DNA from: JABDIY01 sp963803875
Lineage (GTDB): Bacteria; Actinomycetota; Acidimicrobiia; Acidimicrobiales; SZUA-35
Direction of reading: 5' to 3'
Assembly: GCA_963803875.1 (NCBI GenBank)
Contig: CAWDOA010000009.1
Location: forward strand, 186,001 to 250,000
DNA length: 64,000 nt
A program made the translations under genes and the position numbers. This document shows positions 9,169-18,629 of the stretch, piece after piece. Position 1 is the first letter of the stretch; each line of letters begins with the position of its first letter. The notes under the pieces were generated by a model. The model saw nothing but the letters and a program-made list of their open reading frames with translations, had not been told where the DNA came from and searched no databases.

Positions 9169-11045
9169 ATGGTTGGCTCGATATTCGCGTTGCGGCGGCT
9201 CACTGCGATGTTTGTTGCAGTGGTGACCGTGAGCTCGGTGCTAGTGGGGTGTTCGAGCCCAACGCCCGACTACCTCATCTCCGGATGCGAGCCAGAAGAT
9301 CGCGGTGGCGTGTCCGTGGCGAGGGTGTGGGATGAGACCTTGCTCGGCATGATCCGCGAGGTGATCCCCGCACCCACCGTGCATGCTCGGAACCTGTTTC
9401 ATACCTCGGCGGCGATGTGGGATGCGTGGGCAGCGTTCGATCCTGCTGCAGACGGCTATTTCGTGACCGAAGAGCTCTCTGCTGACGATGTGGCCGCGGC
9501 TCGCCAGGCGGCTATCAGCTTCAGCGCCTATCGGATCCTCGATTGGAGATACCGGACGGTCTCGGACTTGCCGACCGCCTCCGAAACGCTGGACTCGGTC
9601 ATGTTGTCGCTCTGCTATCGCACAGACTTCGAGTCGACGGAGGGAGATTCACCGGCGGCACTCGGTAACCGCATCGCTCGCACAGTCATCGACTTCGGGG
9701 AGAACGATGGAGCCCTGGAAAACGAACGGTATGTCGACAACTCATACCGTCCCCGCAACGATCCGATGGTCGTTGCAAACCCTGGCACAGAGATGAGGGA
9801 CCCGAACGCGTGGCAACCCCTCTCGCTCGGATTGCAGGTGGCCCAGAACGGTCTGCTGATTCCGGGCCAAGTGCAGTCGTTCATCGGCCCACACTGGGGG
9901 TTTGTCACGCCGTTTGCACTCGAACCGTCGACGACCGGCACTCCGATTGACCCGGGTCCGCCCCCACGCCTCGGTGATCCGACGACCGATGATGAGTTCA
10001 AAAGAGCTGCCGTCGAAGTGATTCGCTTGAGCTCGATGCTCGATCCAACCGATGGCGAGGTGCTTGATATCTCACCGAACCAGCAGGGCGGAAGTAGTTT
10101 GGGAAGCAACGACGGCAACGGCTACAACCCGAACCCAGTCACTGGTGAACCCTACGATCCGCAGGTTGTGCCTCGTGCGGACTTCGCACGGTCGCTAGCA
10201 GAGTACTGGGCCGATGGACCGACGTCGGAAACCCCGCCCGGGCACTGGAACCTGCTGGCGAACAACGTCAGCGAGACAGCGGGGTTCGAGCGGCGGATCG
10301 GTGGGGAGGGCCAAGAGGTCGATCCACTGGAGTGGGATGTCAAGACGTACTTCGCTCTGAACGGAGCGCTCCACGACGCTGCCATTGCTGCGTGGGGAGC
10401 CAAAGGTTTCTACGATTCGGTTCGTCCGATCTCGATGATTCGTTACATGGGCGGTAGGGGACAGTCGAGCGATCCTGGGGGAGTGGCGTTCGACCCGGAA
10501 GGTCTGCCCCTGGTCGACGGACTGATCGAGGTGGTGAGCGAAGCATCGAGCTTGCCGGGGAGCGCCATGAGTCTCTAGCCGGTCACCTCGGGGAAATCGC
10601 CATCATGGCGTGGCGCGGGGCACCCGCCGACCCGACGACCGAGACAAGCGGGGTCGGTTGGATCCGTGCAGTCGACTGGGTGCCCTATCAGAGACCGAAC
10701 TTCGTGAGCCCGTCATTTGCCGGGTATGTCTCGGGCCACAGCGCCTTCAGTCGAGCAGCTGCGGTGGTTCTGGAGTCGATGACCGGCAGTGCGTACTTCC
10801 CCGGAGGAATCTCCGGAACCACCGTTTCCGCCGGTGACCTGGTGCATGAGCAAGGGCCGACAACCGATCTCAGGCTTGAATGGGCCACGTACTACGACGC
10901 CTCTGATCAGGCTGGTGTCTCTCGCCTTTACGGCGGAATTCACATCTCGGCCGATGACCTGATCGGGCGCGAGATCGGCCACGAATGCGGTCGTGGAGCG
11001 TGGGTCTTGGCCAACCGCTATTTCGACGGATCGGCCCGTCCGTGA
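9169..11045 (+). CDS. Vanadium-dependent haloperoxidase family lipoprotein, one frameshift
   Basis: The first frame (9169-10578) starts with a lipoprotein signal ending in SSVLVGC. It carries KGFYDSVRP near residue 410, matching the K-x6-RP vanadate motif. The frame stops early at 10578, but the frame 10605-11045 continues it with YVSGHSAFSRAA and SRLYGGIHISADD, the SGH and SR-x5-H-x3-D motifs of the vanadate pocket. A missing G in the run at 10557-10560 joins the two and gives 625 residues. All metal-pocket residues are therefore present, so the protein should be an exported vanadate-binding phosphatase/haloperoxidase-fold enzyme. Halide preference cannot be predicted. Family members oxidise halides with hydrogen peroxide. 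The break sits in a homopolymer, so an indel error is likely. Confidence 0.85.
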
Positions 11046-11158
11046 ACTCCGTGTCGGAAACGTGCCGTTTTACCGGGTTGCGGGACAAAACGCGATTTCC
11101 GTGATTACAGTCTCGTTGGTCGCTGGCGAATGCCCGCAGACAGAGGAGAAAACTGTAA

Positions 11159-12241
11159 ATGAGATTTCAAAAAGCGAGCGCAGTCATTGTTGCCGCCGGA
11201 CTGATATTCAGTGCGTGCGGTAGTGACGAAGCAGCCGATGATTCGGCTGCGTCAACAGACGGTGGTGGCGACGATTGCGTCGTCGGCGTCTCTTGGAACA
11301 ACTATCAAGAAGAGCGCTGGGCCAAGTGGGATGAACCCGCACTCAAGGACGCTATCGAAGCCGGCGGTGGCAGCTATATCTCCAACGACGCCAAATCGTC
11401 GGCCGAAACCCAGGCCAGCAACCTGGAGAACTTGATCTCCCAGGGGGCCAATGTCCTCGTGGTTCTCGCCCAGGATGGAACCGCCATCAAGCCGGCGGTC
11501 GCCAGTGCGATCGAGCAGGGCGTGCCCGTCATCGCCTATGACCGACTGATCGAAGATCCCGGCGCCCTCTACCTGACCTTCGACAACATCGAAGTCGGCC
11601 GCATCGAGGCTCGCGCCATCTTCGATCTTGTGCCAACGGGTAACTACGTGATCATCAAGGGCAACTCCGCCGACGCCAACGCAGACTTCCTACGCGAAGG
11701 ATACGAAGACGTGATCGGTGAGGCAGTGGCCAGCGGTGACATCACCATCGTCGGTGAGACCTACACCGACAACTGGGATCCAGCCAATGCCCAGGCATCG
11801 ATGGAGCAGTTCCTCACCGCCAACGACAACGACGTGCAGGCCGTTCTTTCCGAGAACGACGGCATGGCCGGTGGCGTGATAGCCGCACTCGACGCCCAGG
11901 GTCTCGCCGGGGAAATCCCGGTATCAGGCCAGGACGCCGAGCAGTCTGCTCTGAACCGTGTCGCCCTCGGAACCCAGACCCTCACCGTTTGGAAGGACGC
12001 CCGTGAACTCGGCACCGTAGCCGGTGAGGCGGCCATCGCTCTCTGTGCCAACACCGACGTAACCGCTGTTCCGGGAACCGCCATCTTCACCACACCCGAT
12101 GGAGTCGACATGACCTCGAACCTTCTGGCTCCCCAGCCGATCGATCAGGACAACCTGAATCTCGTGATCGACGCCGGTTGGATCAGTCAAGATGACGCAT
12201 GCGCCGGAGTGGAGGCTGGTTCGGTCGCAGCCTGCGGCTAG
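11159..12241 (+). CDS. xylF: Sugar ABC transporter substrate-binding lipoprotein, XylF-like
   Basis: The 360-residue protein begins MRFQKASAVIVAAGLIFSAC, a lipoprotein signal with the acylated Cys at residue 20, then an acidic linker. The mature part is a type I periplasmic binding protein for sugars. GVSWNNYQEERWAKWDEPAL and NYVIIKGNSADANADFLREG match the D-xylose-binding branch of the family. A good ribosome site (gaggag) lies upstream of ATG 11159. It is followed by a strong hairpin and then xylH and xylG, the usual order for a xylose importer. Xylose isomerase is encoded in this window at 53713, which supports xylose as the sugar, although ribose-type ligands cannot be excluded. Confidence 0.85.
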   Translation: MRFQKASAVIVAAGLIFSACGSDEAADDSAASTDGGGDDCVVGVSWNNYQEERWAKWDEPALKDAIEAGGGSYISNDAKSSAETQASNLENLISQGANVLVVLAQDGTAIKPAVASAIEQGVPVIAYDRLIEDPGALYLTFDNIEVGRIEARAIFDLVPTGNYVIIKGNSADANADFLREGYEDVIGEAVASGDITIVGETYTDNWDPANAQASMEQFLTANDNDVQAVLSENDGMAGGVIAALDAQGLAGEIPVSGQDAEQSALNRVALGTQTLTVWKDARELGTVAGEAAIALCANTDVTAVPGTAIFTTPDGVDMTSNLLAPQPIDQDNLNLVIDAGWISQDDACAGVEAGSVAACG

Positions 12242-12266
12242 TCCACTAACAGTTTCAGGACTGTTT

Positions 12267-12294
12267 GTCCCCCGCCCCGCTTGGGGCGGGGGAC
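12267..12294 (+). terminator. Perfect 12-bp GC-rich hairpin between xylF and xylH
   Basis: GTCCCCCGCCCC at 12267-12278 and GGGGCGGGGGAC at 12283-12294 pair perfectly around the loop GCTT. No T-run follows, so this is a leaky terminator or an mRNA-stabilising structure rather than a strong intrinsic terminator. Its place after the binding-protein gene suits higher expression of xylF than of the membrane and ATPase genes. Confidence 0.7.
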
Positions 12295-12334
12295 GATGTG
12301 TTCTAGGGTCTCAACACGATGAACAGCAACGATC

Positions 12335-13711
12335 ATGAGTGAAACAGCCGAGACGACCGTGCCCGGTCGAGGGGGACAGTCCGAAGCTGGGTCGAGTCGC
12401 ACCGACTGGCGCAGCCTGATATCCCATTCAGATATCGACACCCGTCTGCTCGGAATGGTCGCAGCCCTTTCAGTCATCTGGATCGGGTTCCACCTGATGT
12501 CAGACGGCAAGTTCATCACCTCGCGCAACCTTTGGAACCTCTCGGTTCAGAGCACGTCGATTGCGATCATGGCGACCGGCATGGTGCTCGTGATCGTCAC
12601 CCGCAACATCGACCTATCGGTCGGTTCGCTGCTCGGGTTCCTCGGTTACACGATGGCTCTGGTGCAGACCGACGGCATGATTTCGGCCTTCGGCGCCAAC
12701 CTCAGCATCGGTAGCCTGGCCGACAGCCGGTGGTCCACGTGGCTGGTGGCCCTCGCAGTCGGTCTGGTCCTGGGGGCGGTAATTGGTGGCCTTCAGGGAT
12801 ACCTCGTTGCCTACGTAGGCGTGCCCTCGTTTATCGTGACCCTCGGCGGCTTTCTGGCCTGGCGGGGCATGATCTTTCGCACCGGCGGCAAACAAGGGCA
12901 AACTCTGGCTCCTCTCGATGACACCTTCCGTTACCTCGGTGGGGCCCCTGACCGTTCGCTCGGCGCAGCAAGAAGCTGGATCATCATCCTGCTGGCCTGT
13001 CTCGCAATAGTGTTCAGCATGACAATGGCTCGCCGACGCCGCAGTCAACATGATCTGGCAGTACGACCCCTTTGGTTCGATGGGCTGCTGGCCTCCTTGG
13101 GCTGTGGCATTGTGGCAATCGGTGTCTGGTCGATCGCTATCCGCTACGACTCCCCGGTGACCGGTGACCCGGTCGGGATCGCCTATCCGGTTCTTATTCT
13201 GATCGGCGTCACCGTGTTGATGACCTATCTTGCCCGACGGCGCCGCTTCGGACGGTATGTGTTCGCCTACGGCGGTAATCCCGAAGCGGCAGAACTTGGT
13301 GGCATCAACACCCGGCGTACTATCGCCTACACCTTTGGTCTGATGGGCATGCTCTGCGCGGTCAGCGCGGCCATCCAAACCGCTCGCCTCAATTCATCGA
13401 CCACCAACCTCGGCATTCAGAACGAACTCGACGTCATCGCGGCAGCCGTGATCGGCGGCACCTCGTTCTCCGGAGGCATCGGCACGATCCCGGGGGCGGT
13501 ACTGGGGGCGGTCGTCATGCAATCGCTGCGGTCCGGTATGTCGCTGCTCAACATCGACTCACCGTCGCAGGACATTGTTGTTGCAGTGGTGCTGGTCACG
13601 GCAGTGGCTATCGATGCCCTTCTACGGCAGAGTCGTCGTGTTGCGGTCTTTGCGGCGCTGGCTGTCGGTGTCGTTCTTGCGGTGATCCTCATCCAAACCG
13701 GCCGTCCGTAG
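12335..13711 (+). CDS. xylH: Sugar ABC transporter permease, XylH-like
   Basis: This 458-residue integral membrane protein has about ten hydrophobic segments, which fits the BPD_transp_2 permease family. Typical stretches are TGMVLVIVTRNIDLSVGSLL near residue 95 and GGIGTIPGAVLGAVVMQSLR near residue 380. The central loop is long and charged. The N-terminus (MSETAETTVPGRGGQSEAGS) is cytoplasmic and polar. It would form the channel of the xylose importer together with the binding protein at 11159 and the ATPase 17 bases downstream. The length agrees with xylose permeases, which run longer than the 320-residue ribose permeases. Confidence 0.85.
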   Translation: MSETAETTVPGRGGQSEAGSSRTDWRSLISHSDIDTRLLGMVAALSVIWIGFHLMSDGKFITSRNLWNLSVQSTSIAIMATGMVLVIVTRNIDLSVGSLLGFLGYTMALVQTDGMISAFGANLSIGSLADSRWSTWLVALAVGLVLGAVIGGLQGYLVAYVGVPSFIVTLGGFLAWRGMIFRTGGKQGQTLAPLDDTFRYLGGAPDRSLGAARSWIIILLACLAIVFSMTMARRRRSQHDLAVRPLWFDGLLASLGCGIVAIGVWSIAIRYDSPVTGDPVGIAYPVLILIGVTVLMTYLARRRRFGRYVFAYGGNPEAAELGGINTRRTIAYTFGLMGMLCAVSAAIQTARLNSSTTNLGIQNELDVIAAAVIGGTSFSGGIGTIPGAVLGAVVMQSLRSGMSLLNIDSPSQDIVVAVVLVTAVAIDALLRQSRRVAVFAALAVGVVLAVILIQTGRP

Positions 13712-13728
13712 TTGGAAGTGACACACCT

Positions 13729-14520
13729 ATGACCGAAACATCCACACCCACCGGCACCCCGAGCGCTGCTGGTGGAATACCTTTGTGTGAGTTGCGCGAC
13801 ATCAAGGTCGCGTTCGGCGGTCTTCACGCCGTTGATGGGGTCACGGTCGACCTCTACCCGGGCGAGGTCGTTGCCATTGTCGGAGGAAATGGTGCCGGCA
13901 AGTCAACGTTGGTCCACACCCTCTCGGGTGCGCACGCTGCTGACTCTGGCCAGATCGTCATCAGTGGTCAGCCGGTTGTGATTCACAACCCTCGTGATGC
14001 TCGTCATCACGGAGTCGAGGTGATTTACCAAAAATTGGCCCTTGCCGACAACGTCGATGCTGCTTCGAATGTTTTCCTGGGACGTGAATTGCTCACCAGA
14101 ACCGGTGCGCTCGACGACGAAGCCATGACCTCCGCTACCCAGAAAGTCATGCAGCGCTTGAATCCACGATTCAAGAACCTGAAGACGGCGGTTCAGTCAC
14201 TCTCTGGTGGACAGCGGCAATCGGTTGCGATCGCCCGGGCCGTCCACTTCAATGCCCAGATCTTGATCATGGACGAGCCAACTGCGGCGCTCGGCCCCGC
14301 CGAAACCGAACAAGTTCGAGAACTGATCGGTCAGCTGAAAGCCGAAGGCATCGGGATCTTCCTCATCAGTCACGACATACATGACGTTTTTGACTTGGCC
14401 GATCGAATCAGCGTGATGCTGCAAGGCAAACTTGTGGGAACGGTCAACAAACACGACGTCACCAAGGACGAGGTCCTGGCGATGATCATCGCCGGAAAGC
14501 AGCCCGGGGAGCGGCTCTGA
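13729..14520 (+). CDS. xylG: Sugar ABC transporter ATP-binding protein, single-domain XylG-like
   Basis: The 263-residue ATPase has one nucleotide-binding domain: Walker A GGNGAGKSTL (about residues 55-64), signature LSGGQRQSVAIARAV, Walker B LIMDEPTAAL and a switch His in FLISHDIHDVF. Classical XylG and RbsA proteins carry two fused ATPase domains in about 500 residues. Here a single domain must dimerise, an arrangement common for this importer type in actinobacteria. The gene follows xylH by 17 bases and is the last gene of the operon; a weak hairpin follows. The predicted role is to power xylose uptake at the inner face of the membrane. Confidence 0.85.
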   Translation: MTETSTPTGTPSAAGGIPLCELRDIKVAFGGLHAVDGVTVDLYPGEVVAIVGGNGAGKSTLVHTLSGAHAADSGQIVISGQPVVIHNPRDARHHGVEVIYQKLALADNVDAASNVFLGRELLTRTGALDDEAMTSATQKVMQRLNPRFKNLKTAVQSLSGGQRQSVAIARAVHFNAQILIMDEPTAALGPAETEQVRELIGQLKAEGIGIFLISHDIHDVFDLADRISVMLQGKLVGTVNKHDVTKDEVLAMIIAGKQPGERL

Positions 14521-14526
14521 CCCAAA

Positions 14527-14545
14527 CCAGCCGGCGAGCCGGTGG
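14527..14545 (+). terminator. Weak hairpin after the xyl operon
   Basis: CCAGCCGGCGAGCCGGTGG can fold into a short GC stem with one bulged base, starting six bases after the xylG stop. There is no clear T-run. It is a candidate end of the xyl transcript only. Confidence 0.35.
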
Positions 14546-14631
14546 GGGTCCTTCTGCGACGGTCCGGGGAGTCGCTTCCGGCTTCTACGGACGTCCTGAA
14601 CGTTCCGCAAACGAAGAAGAGCAGCGAACTT

Positions 14632-15051
14632 CTAGCCTTCCGCAGCCACTTTGATTGCCTGATTCTCCGCCTCGAGCGATGTCTCAGCCTTCGATTTCAT
14701 GGCCCGCTCGACCAAGCTTGATCCGAGGCCGGTGACCTCGAGGCTCAGCAGACTGTCGCACCCTTTCTTGTTCTGTTTGAGGCGATGGGTGGCGGTGAGA
14801 GTGGCCAAACCGAGTTTTCGTTTCCAGGAGAAGACAAACCGTTTCGGATCGACCTCGGTGACGGTCCATACCGCCGCCATCAGATCGGGTTGCCACAACT
14901 TGAACTGATCACCGACCGCCAGTTCTCCGGGCGTGAGCCGCCCGACCCGTTCGATTGTTGGCGTCACCTCCGGCAGTTGATCGATGTCGGTGGTGATCTC
15001 CCACACCTTCTTGATGGGTGCGTTGATCTTGATCGTGTGAGAGATGGTCAC
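14632..15051 (-). CDS. SRPBCC-family (polyketide cyclase/START-like) protein
   Basis: From GTG at 15051 the frame gives 139 residues starting MTISHTIKINAPIKKVWEIT, the usual opening of SRPBCC ligand-binding proteins. An earlier in-frame start at 15114 would add 21 residues with no family resemblance. The fold is a helix-grip cavity for hydrophobic ligands: FKLWQPDLMAAVWTVTEVDP and FVFSWKRKLGLATLTATHRL are strand-rich, and a C-terminal helix (LVERAMKSKAETSLEAENQA) closes the pocket. The ligand is unknown. It diverges from the aldehyde dehydrogenase gene that starts 75 bases away; no direct link is evident. Confidence 0.75.
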   Translation of the reverse strand: MTISHTIKINAPIKKVWEITTDIDQLPEVTPTIERVGRLTPGELAVGDQFKLWQPDLMAAVWTVTEVDPKRFVFSWKRKLGLATLTATHRLKQNKKGCDSLLSLEVTGLGSSLVERAMKSKAETSLEAENQAIKVAAEG

Positions 15052-15125
15052 GGTCCCAATCCTATGGAGGCCAGTCCACCCGGGGCCAAGCTCCAGCAGG
15101 CAATTCCGGTTCACAGGTCCCTACG

Positions 15126-16544
15126 ATGGGCTCCATGGCACTCGTCGACGACCCCCAAGTCACTTCCGAACCGTCAGACTCGGTCGCATCAATTGTGCGC
15201 TCGGTCCGCGCCAGTTTCGACGCCGGCACCACGCAGTCACTCGACTGGCGAGAGACCCAACTCGACGGCCTGATCCGCTTCGTCGACGATCACACCGACG
15301 ACCTGATCGCGGCGTTGAACGTGGACCTCGGTCGCCCGGCGGTCGAGGCGTGGGTCGGCGATATCGGCCCGTCGTTGGCCGAGGGCAAGTACATCAAGAA
15401 GAACTTCAGGAAGTGGGCCAAGCCGAGAAAGACCAAGATCCCGCTGGCCGCTCAGCCTGGAAAGGCTGAGCTCGTTCCCGAACCGCTGGGCGTGGCGCTG
15501 ATCATCGCCCCCTGGAACTACCCGGTCAACCTCATGCTTCTACCGATCATGGCCGCCTTTGCGGCCGGCAATGCGGTGGTGGCCAAACCGTCGGAGCTGT
15601 CGCCGGCAACGTCGGAGCTGATCGCCCGAAACCTGCCCCCGTACCTCGACGACGATGCATTCGCAATCGTGGAGGGCGGGCCTGAGGTGGCGACTGCACT
15701 GTTGCAGGAGCGATTCGATCACATCTTCTTCACCGGTTCGACCCACGTTGGCCGGATCGTGATGGAGGCAGCAGCCAAGAATCTCACACCGGTGACCCTG
15801 GAGCTCGGTGGCAAATCGCCGTGCTACGTCGCCGATGACGTGGATGTCCAAGTCGCCGCCAATCGGATCGCCTGGGGCAAGGGTGTCAACGCCGGGCAGA
15901 CCTGTATCGCTCCGGACTACGTGCTCGTATCCGAGGATCGAAGGGATGCACTAGTGGCCGCGATCGGGGCCGCTTGGAACCGGTTCTATGGAGAAGACCA
16001 CTCATCGACATCGGACTTCGGACGCATCGTAAGCGACCGCCATCAGCAACGACTGGTCGGCCTGCTCGAGGGCCAGAACGTTGCCTTCGGCGGCGAGCAC
16101 GAGCGTGAGACGAGGTATCTGGCGCCAACGATCGTTGTGGACCCGGACCTCGAGTCGGATCTGATGACAGAGGAGATCTTCGGTCCGATCCTGCCGGTGG
16201 TCACGGTGGCTGACGCCGAGGAGGCGATTCACTTCATCAACGCCAGACCCAAGCCCCTCGCGCTGTATGTGTTCAGCGATGATGACGACCTGGTGCAGCG
16301 AATGCTCGACCGGACAAGTTCGGGAGGGGCCTGCGTCAACCACACGCTGTATCACTTCTCACCGCCCGAACTCTCTTTCGGTGGTGTGGGTCCTTCGGGG
16401 ATCGGGATCTATCACGGTCAGAGCGGATTCGATACCTTCTCCAACCTCAGGGGTGTACTCCGCAAGTCGAGCCGGTTGGAGCACAGCCTGGGATACCCGC
16501 CGTACAGTTCGCTCAAGGAGCGGATCGTTCGTCGCCTGCTCTGA
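15126..16544 (+). CDS. Aldehyde dehydrogenase family protein (class 3-like)
   Basis: The 472-residue protein carries the standard aldehyde dehydrogenase motifs: PWNYPVNLMLLPIMAAFAAG around residue 125, FTGSTHVGRIVMEAAAKN, the general-base Glu in VTLELGGKSP and the catalytic Cys in NAGQTCIAPDYVL. Its short length and C-terminal hydrophobic, basic tail (SLKERIVRRLL) resemble class 3 or fatty aldehyde dehydrogenases, which oxidise medium- and long-chain aldehydes with NAD(P)+. ATG at 15126 is used; a second ATG nine bases on is also possible. It stands alone between the divergent SRPBCC gene and a non-coding gap of about 200 bases. The substrate is inferred from family resemblance only. Confidence 0.88.
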   Translation: MGSMALVDDPQVTSEPSDSVASIVRSVRASFDAGTTQSLDWRETQLDGLIRFVDDHTDDLIAALNVDLGRPAVEAWVGDIGPSLAEGKYIKKNFRKWAKPRKTKIPLAAQPGKAELVPEPLGVALIIAPWNYPVNLMLLPIMAAFAAGNAVVAKPSELSPATSELIARNLPPYLDDDAFAIVEGGPEVATALLQERFDHIFFTGSTHVGRIVMEAAAKNLTPVTLELGGKSPCYVADDVDVQVAANRIAWGKGVNAGQTCIAPDYVLVSEDRRDALVAAIGAAWNRFYGEDHSSTSDFGRIVSDRHQQRLVGLLEGQNVAFGGEHERETRYLAPTIVVDPDLESDLMTEEIFGPILPVVTVADAEEAIHFINARPKPLALYVFSDDDDLVQRMLDRTSSGGACVNHTLYHFSPPELSFGGVGPSGIGIYHGQSGFDTFSNLRGVLRKSSRLEHSLGYPPYSSLKERIVRRLL

Positions 16545-16756
16545 ACCTGGCTCCCAGGTTCCCAAGGTGACTTGGCGGGACGTGTCGGTCAGCGTCCGGC
16601 CGAGGGGCCGTAGGTTGACCTTGTCGAGCGTGGGAATCTGCCCGAGATGCACGTGATTCTCACCCGCAGGATGAATCGGGATCGCTAGCCGGTGTCAGTC
16701 CGACCTACATCGACGGCTGCGACTCATCATCTTCTCATGCTTGTCGCCGATTGTTG

Positions 16757-18441
16757 ATGATGATCCGTCCGTCGTCTTCCCTGGTGTTCTTCCTGGTAAT
16801 TGTTGCATCCCTGCTCCACGGGGGGTTTGCTGTCCCGCCGGCCGACGCCGACGGCGTCGAGCTCGTCTTCACTTCCGAACCCGGTTGTTTCGAAGCCGAG
16901 TGGTATTCGGTCGGGTTGAAGGGTGACGGGATGGGTTCGATCGACATCGCCCCGGGCCCGGGTCCGGTCGTCTTCGCCTCGCTCGCCTGGACCGGAACCA
17001 ACGACACGACACCTGATGACGTGGCTCCCGGGGGTGACCGCGCCGACTCGACACTGATCTTGAACGGGGTGCCCGTGATTGGTCGACAACCCACGGGTGC
17101 AGCTGGATTCGCCGCCGCCGTCGGCACCACGTGGTACTCGTGGAGTGCGAGGATCGGGCCGGACACATTGGGGATCATCGACCGGGATACGACCCGACTC
17201 GACGTGTCTGGCTGGGATGGGGGACCGGGTCCTGATTTCCAAAGAAACGGCGCTCTGCTTTCGATCGTGTACGACACAAGCCCTTGCCTGGAGCCCAGAA
17301 TCGTCCAAGAGTACGAGGGAGTCGACTACTTCTACGAAGGCTTCGGACAACCTCATTCCGATACCGTGTTCATCCCGGTCATGAACGCGGTCGAAGAGAC
17401 CATACTCTCCCTACCGTTCGGTCTGGCTGGATCCCAGGTGGACTTCGTTGGTTGTCGGGGGATCGGCCTTTGGTACCTTGCCGGCTCCGGGACCGTACCG
17501 ACCTACGGTGCCTTCGATCTGGTTGACAATTCCGGGGCCTCCGGCTTTGGAATCAATGAGGGAGTGGAGATCGTCAACGACCCCTTTCCCACCCATCGGG
17601 CACGTGTACCGCCAAGCTCAACCAGGCGCCACCCGACGTTTCCTATGAGGCAGGGCATCCTTATCCCGGCGGAGCCTCGACGGCTCCGTATCGGGCAGCA
17701 TCGATACGTCCACCGCGTGGACCGTCTCCGAGGCCAGATATCGCATTGTCGATCATCGACGTGGTCATACCCCCCGGGAGTGATTGGATCGCATTCCAGT
17801 TCGAGTCCGAACCCGAAGAAGGTGGCGAATCCGGTGCGTGGGTAGCGTCTCAGACATTTCTGAGGCCGGTGGTCGGCGCGATCGGGGACCGGGTCTGGTC
17901 CGACAGCAACGAGAATTGCGTACAGGACACCGGCGAGCTGGGGATCGGCGGTGTTGCCGTGAATCTACTCGATGATGCCGGAACCACGATCGGGTCGACC
18001 ACAACCGATGCCGACGGACTCTACGTTTTCCCGGGCCTGCTGGCGGGCAGCTACTCGGTCGAGTTCGACATCCCCGCCGGACTGGAACTGACCGAGCCAA
18101 ACTGCGACGACGACATACGTGATTCCGACGCGGTCCTCGACGGCTCGGGTCGGGGGCGAACGGCAACGATCGTTCTGCCCGGGGGATCGTCGGACTTCTC
18201 CGTGGACGCCGGACTTGTCACCGCGGCTGCTCCGCCGCCACCAGTCGCCACCACCGTGGCGCCGCCGACCACCCTGGCGCCGCCGACCACCGTGTTCGAC
18301 CCCGACGCACCGCCTGCGCTCCTGGCCAACACCGGGAGCACCTCGAGTACGCTGTTGCTCTACGCAGGACTCTTGATGACGATGGGCGCACTGTTCATGT
18401 CACGGTCCCGGTGGATTGCGGCCCGCAGTCGTCGCGCCTGA
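16757..18441 (+). CDS. Secreted SdrD B-like surface protein with LAxTG sortase signal, several frameshifts
   Basis: The start (MMIRPSSSLVFFLVIVASLL) is a signal peptide. The first 275 residues form a beta-rich extracellular region (for example FASLAWTGTNDTTPDDVAPG). The frame then shifts near 17590, again near 17672 and back near 17750. The intended protein passes through PPDVSYEAGHPYPGGA and LDGSVSGSIDTSTAWTVSEA before IGDRVWSDSNENCVQDTGEL, which opens an SdrD B-like (Cna-B type) repeat. A Pro/Thr spacer, LLANTG, a hydrophobic segment and a basic tail (RSRWIAARSRR) form a class E-type cell-wall sorting signal. The protein should be covalently anchored to the wall by sortase. Three indels within 170 bases mean either a sequencing problem or a dead gene. 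Confidence 0.7.
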
Positions 18442-18510
18442 TCCCTCTCATCATTGGAGATGACAGGGTGGCGGCAGGACACGCGGCGTAGTCGTTCTCG
18501 TTTCCGAACC

Positions 18511-18615
18511 AAGATCGTCGTCACCCATGATGATCGGGTACTCGACTACGGCGACCGCACGATACGCATCGTCGACGGTGCCCTCGAAGCGGCCGGCGCA
18601 GCAGCGGGTAGCTGA
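18511..18615 (+). pseudogene. Remnant C-terminus of a MacB/LolD-type ABC transporter ATPase
   Basis: This frame reads KIVVTHDDRVLDYGDRTIRI and then VDGALEAAGAAAGS before a TGA. It matches the switch-His region and tail of lipoprotein- or macrolide-type export ATPases (VTHD, then a D-R-x-I-x-x-x-D-G ending). No Walker A, signature or Walker B motif lies upstream; the sequence before it is the intergenic DNA after the surface-protein gene. It is best read as a short leftover of a deleted gene. The resemblance covers only about 30 residues, so confidence is moderate. Confidence 0.45.
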
Positions 18616-18629
18616 CTCGATCCTTCGTC

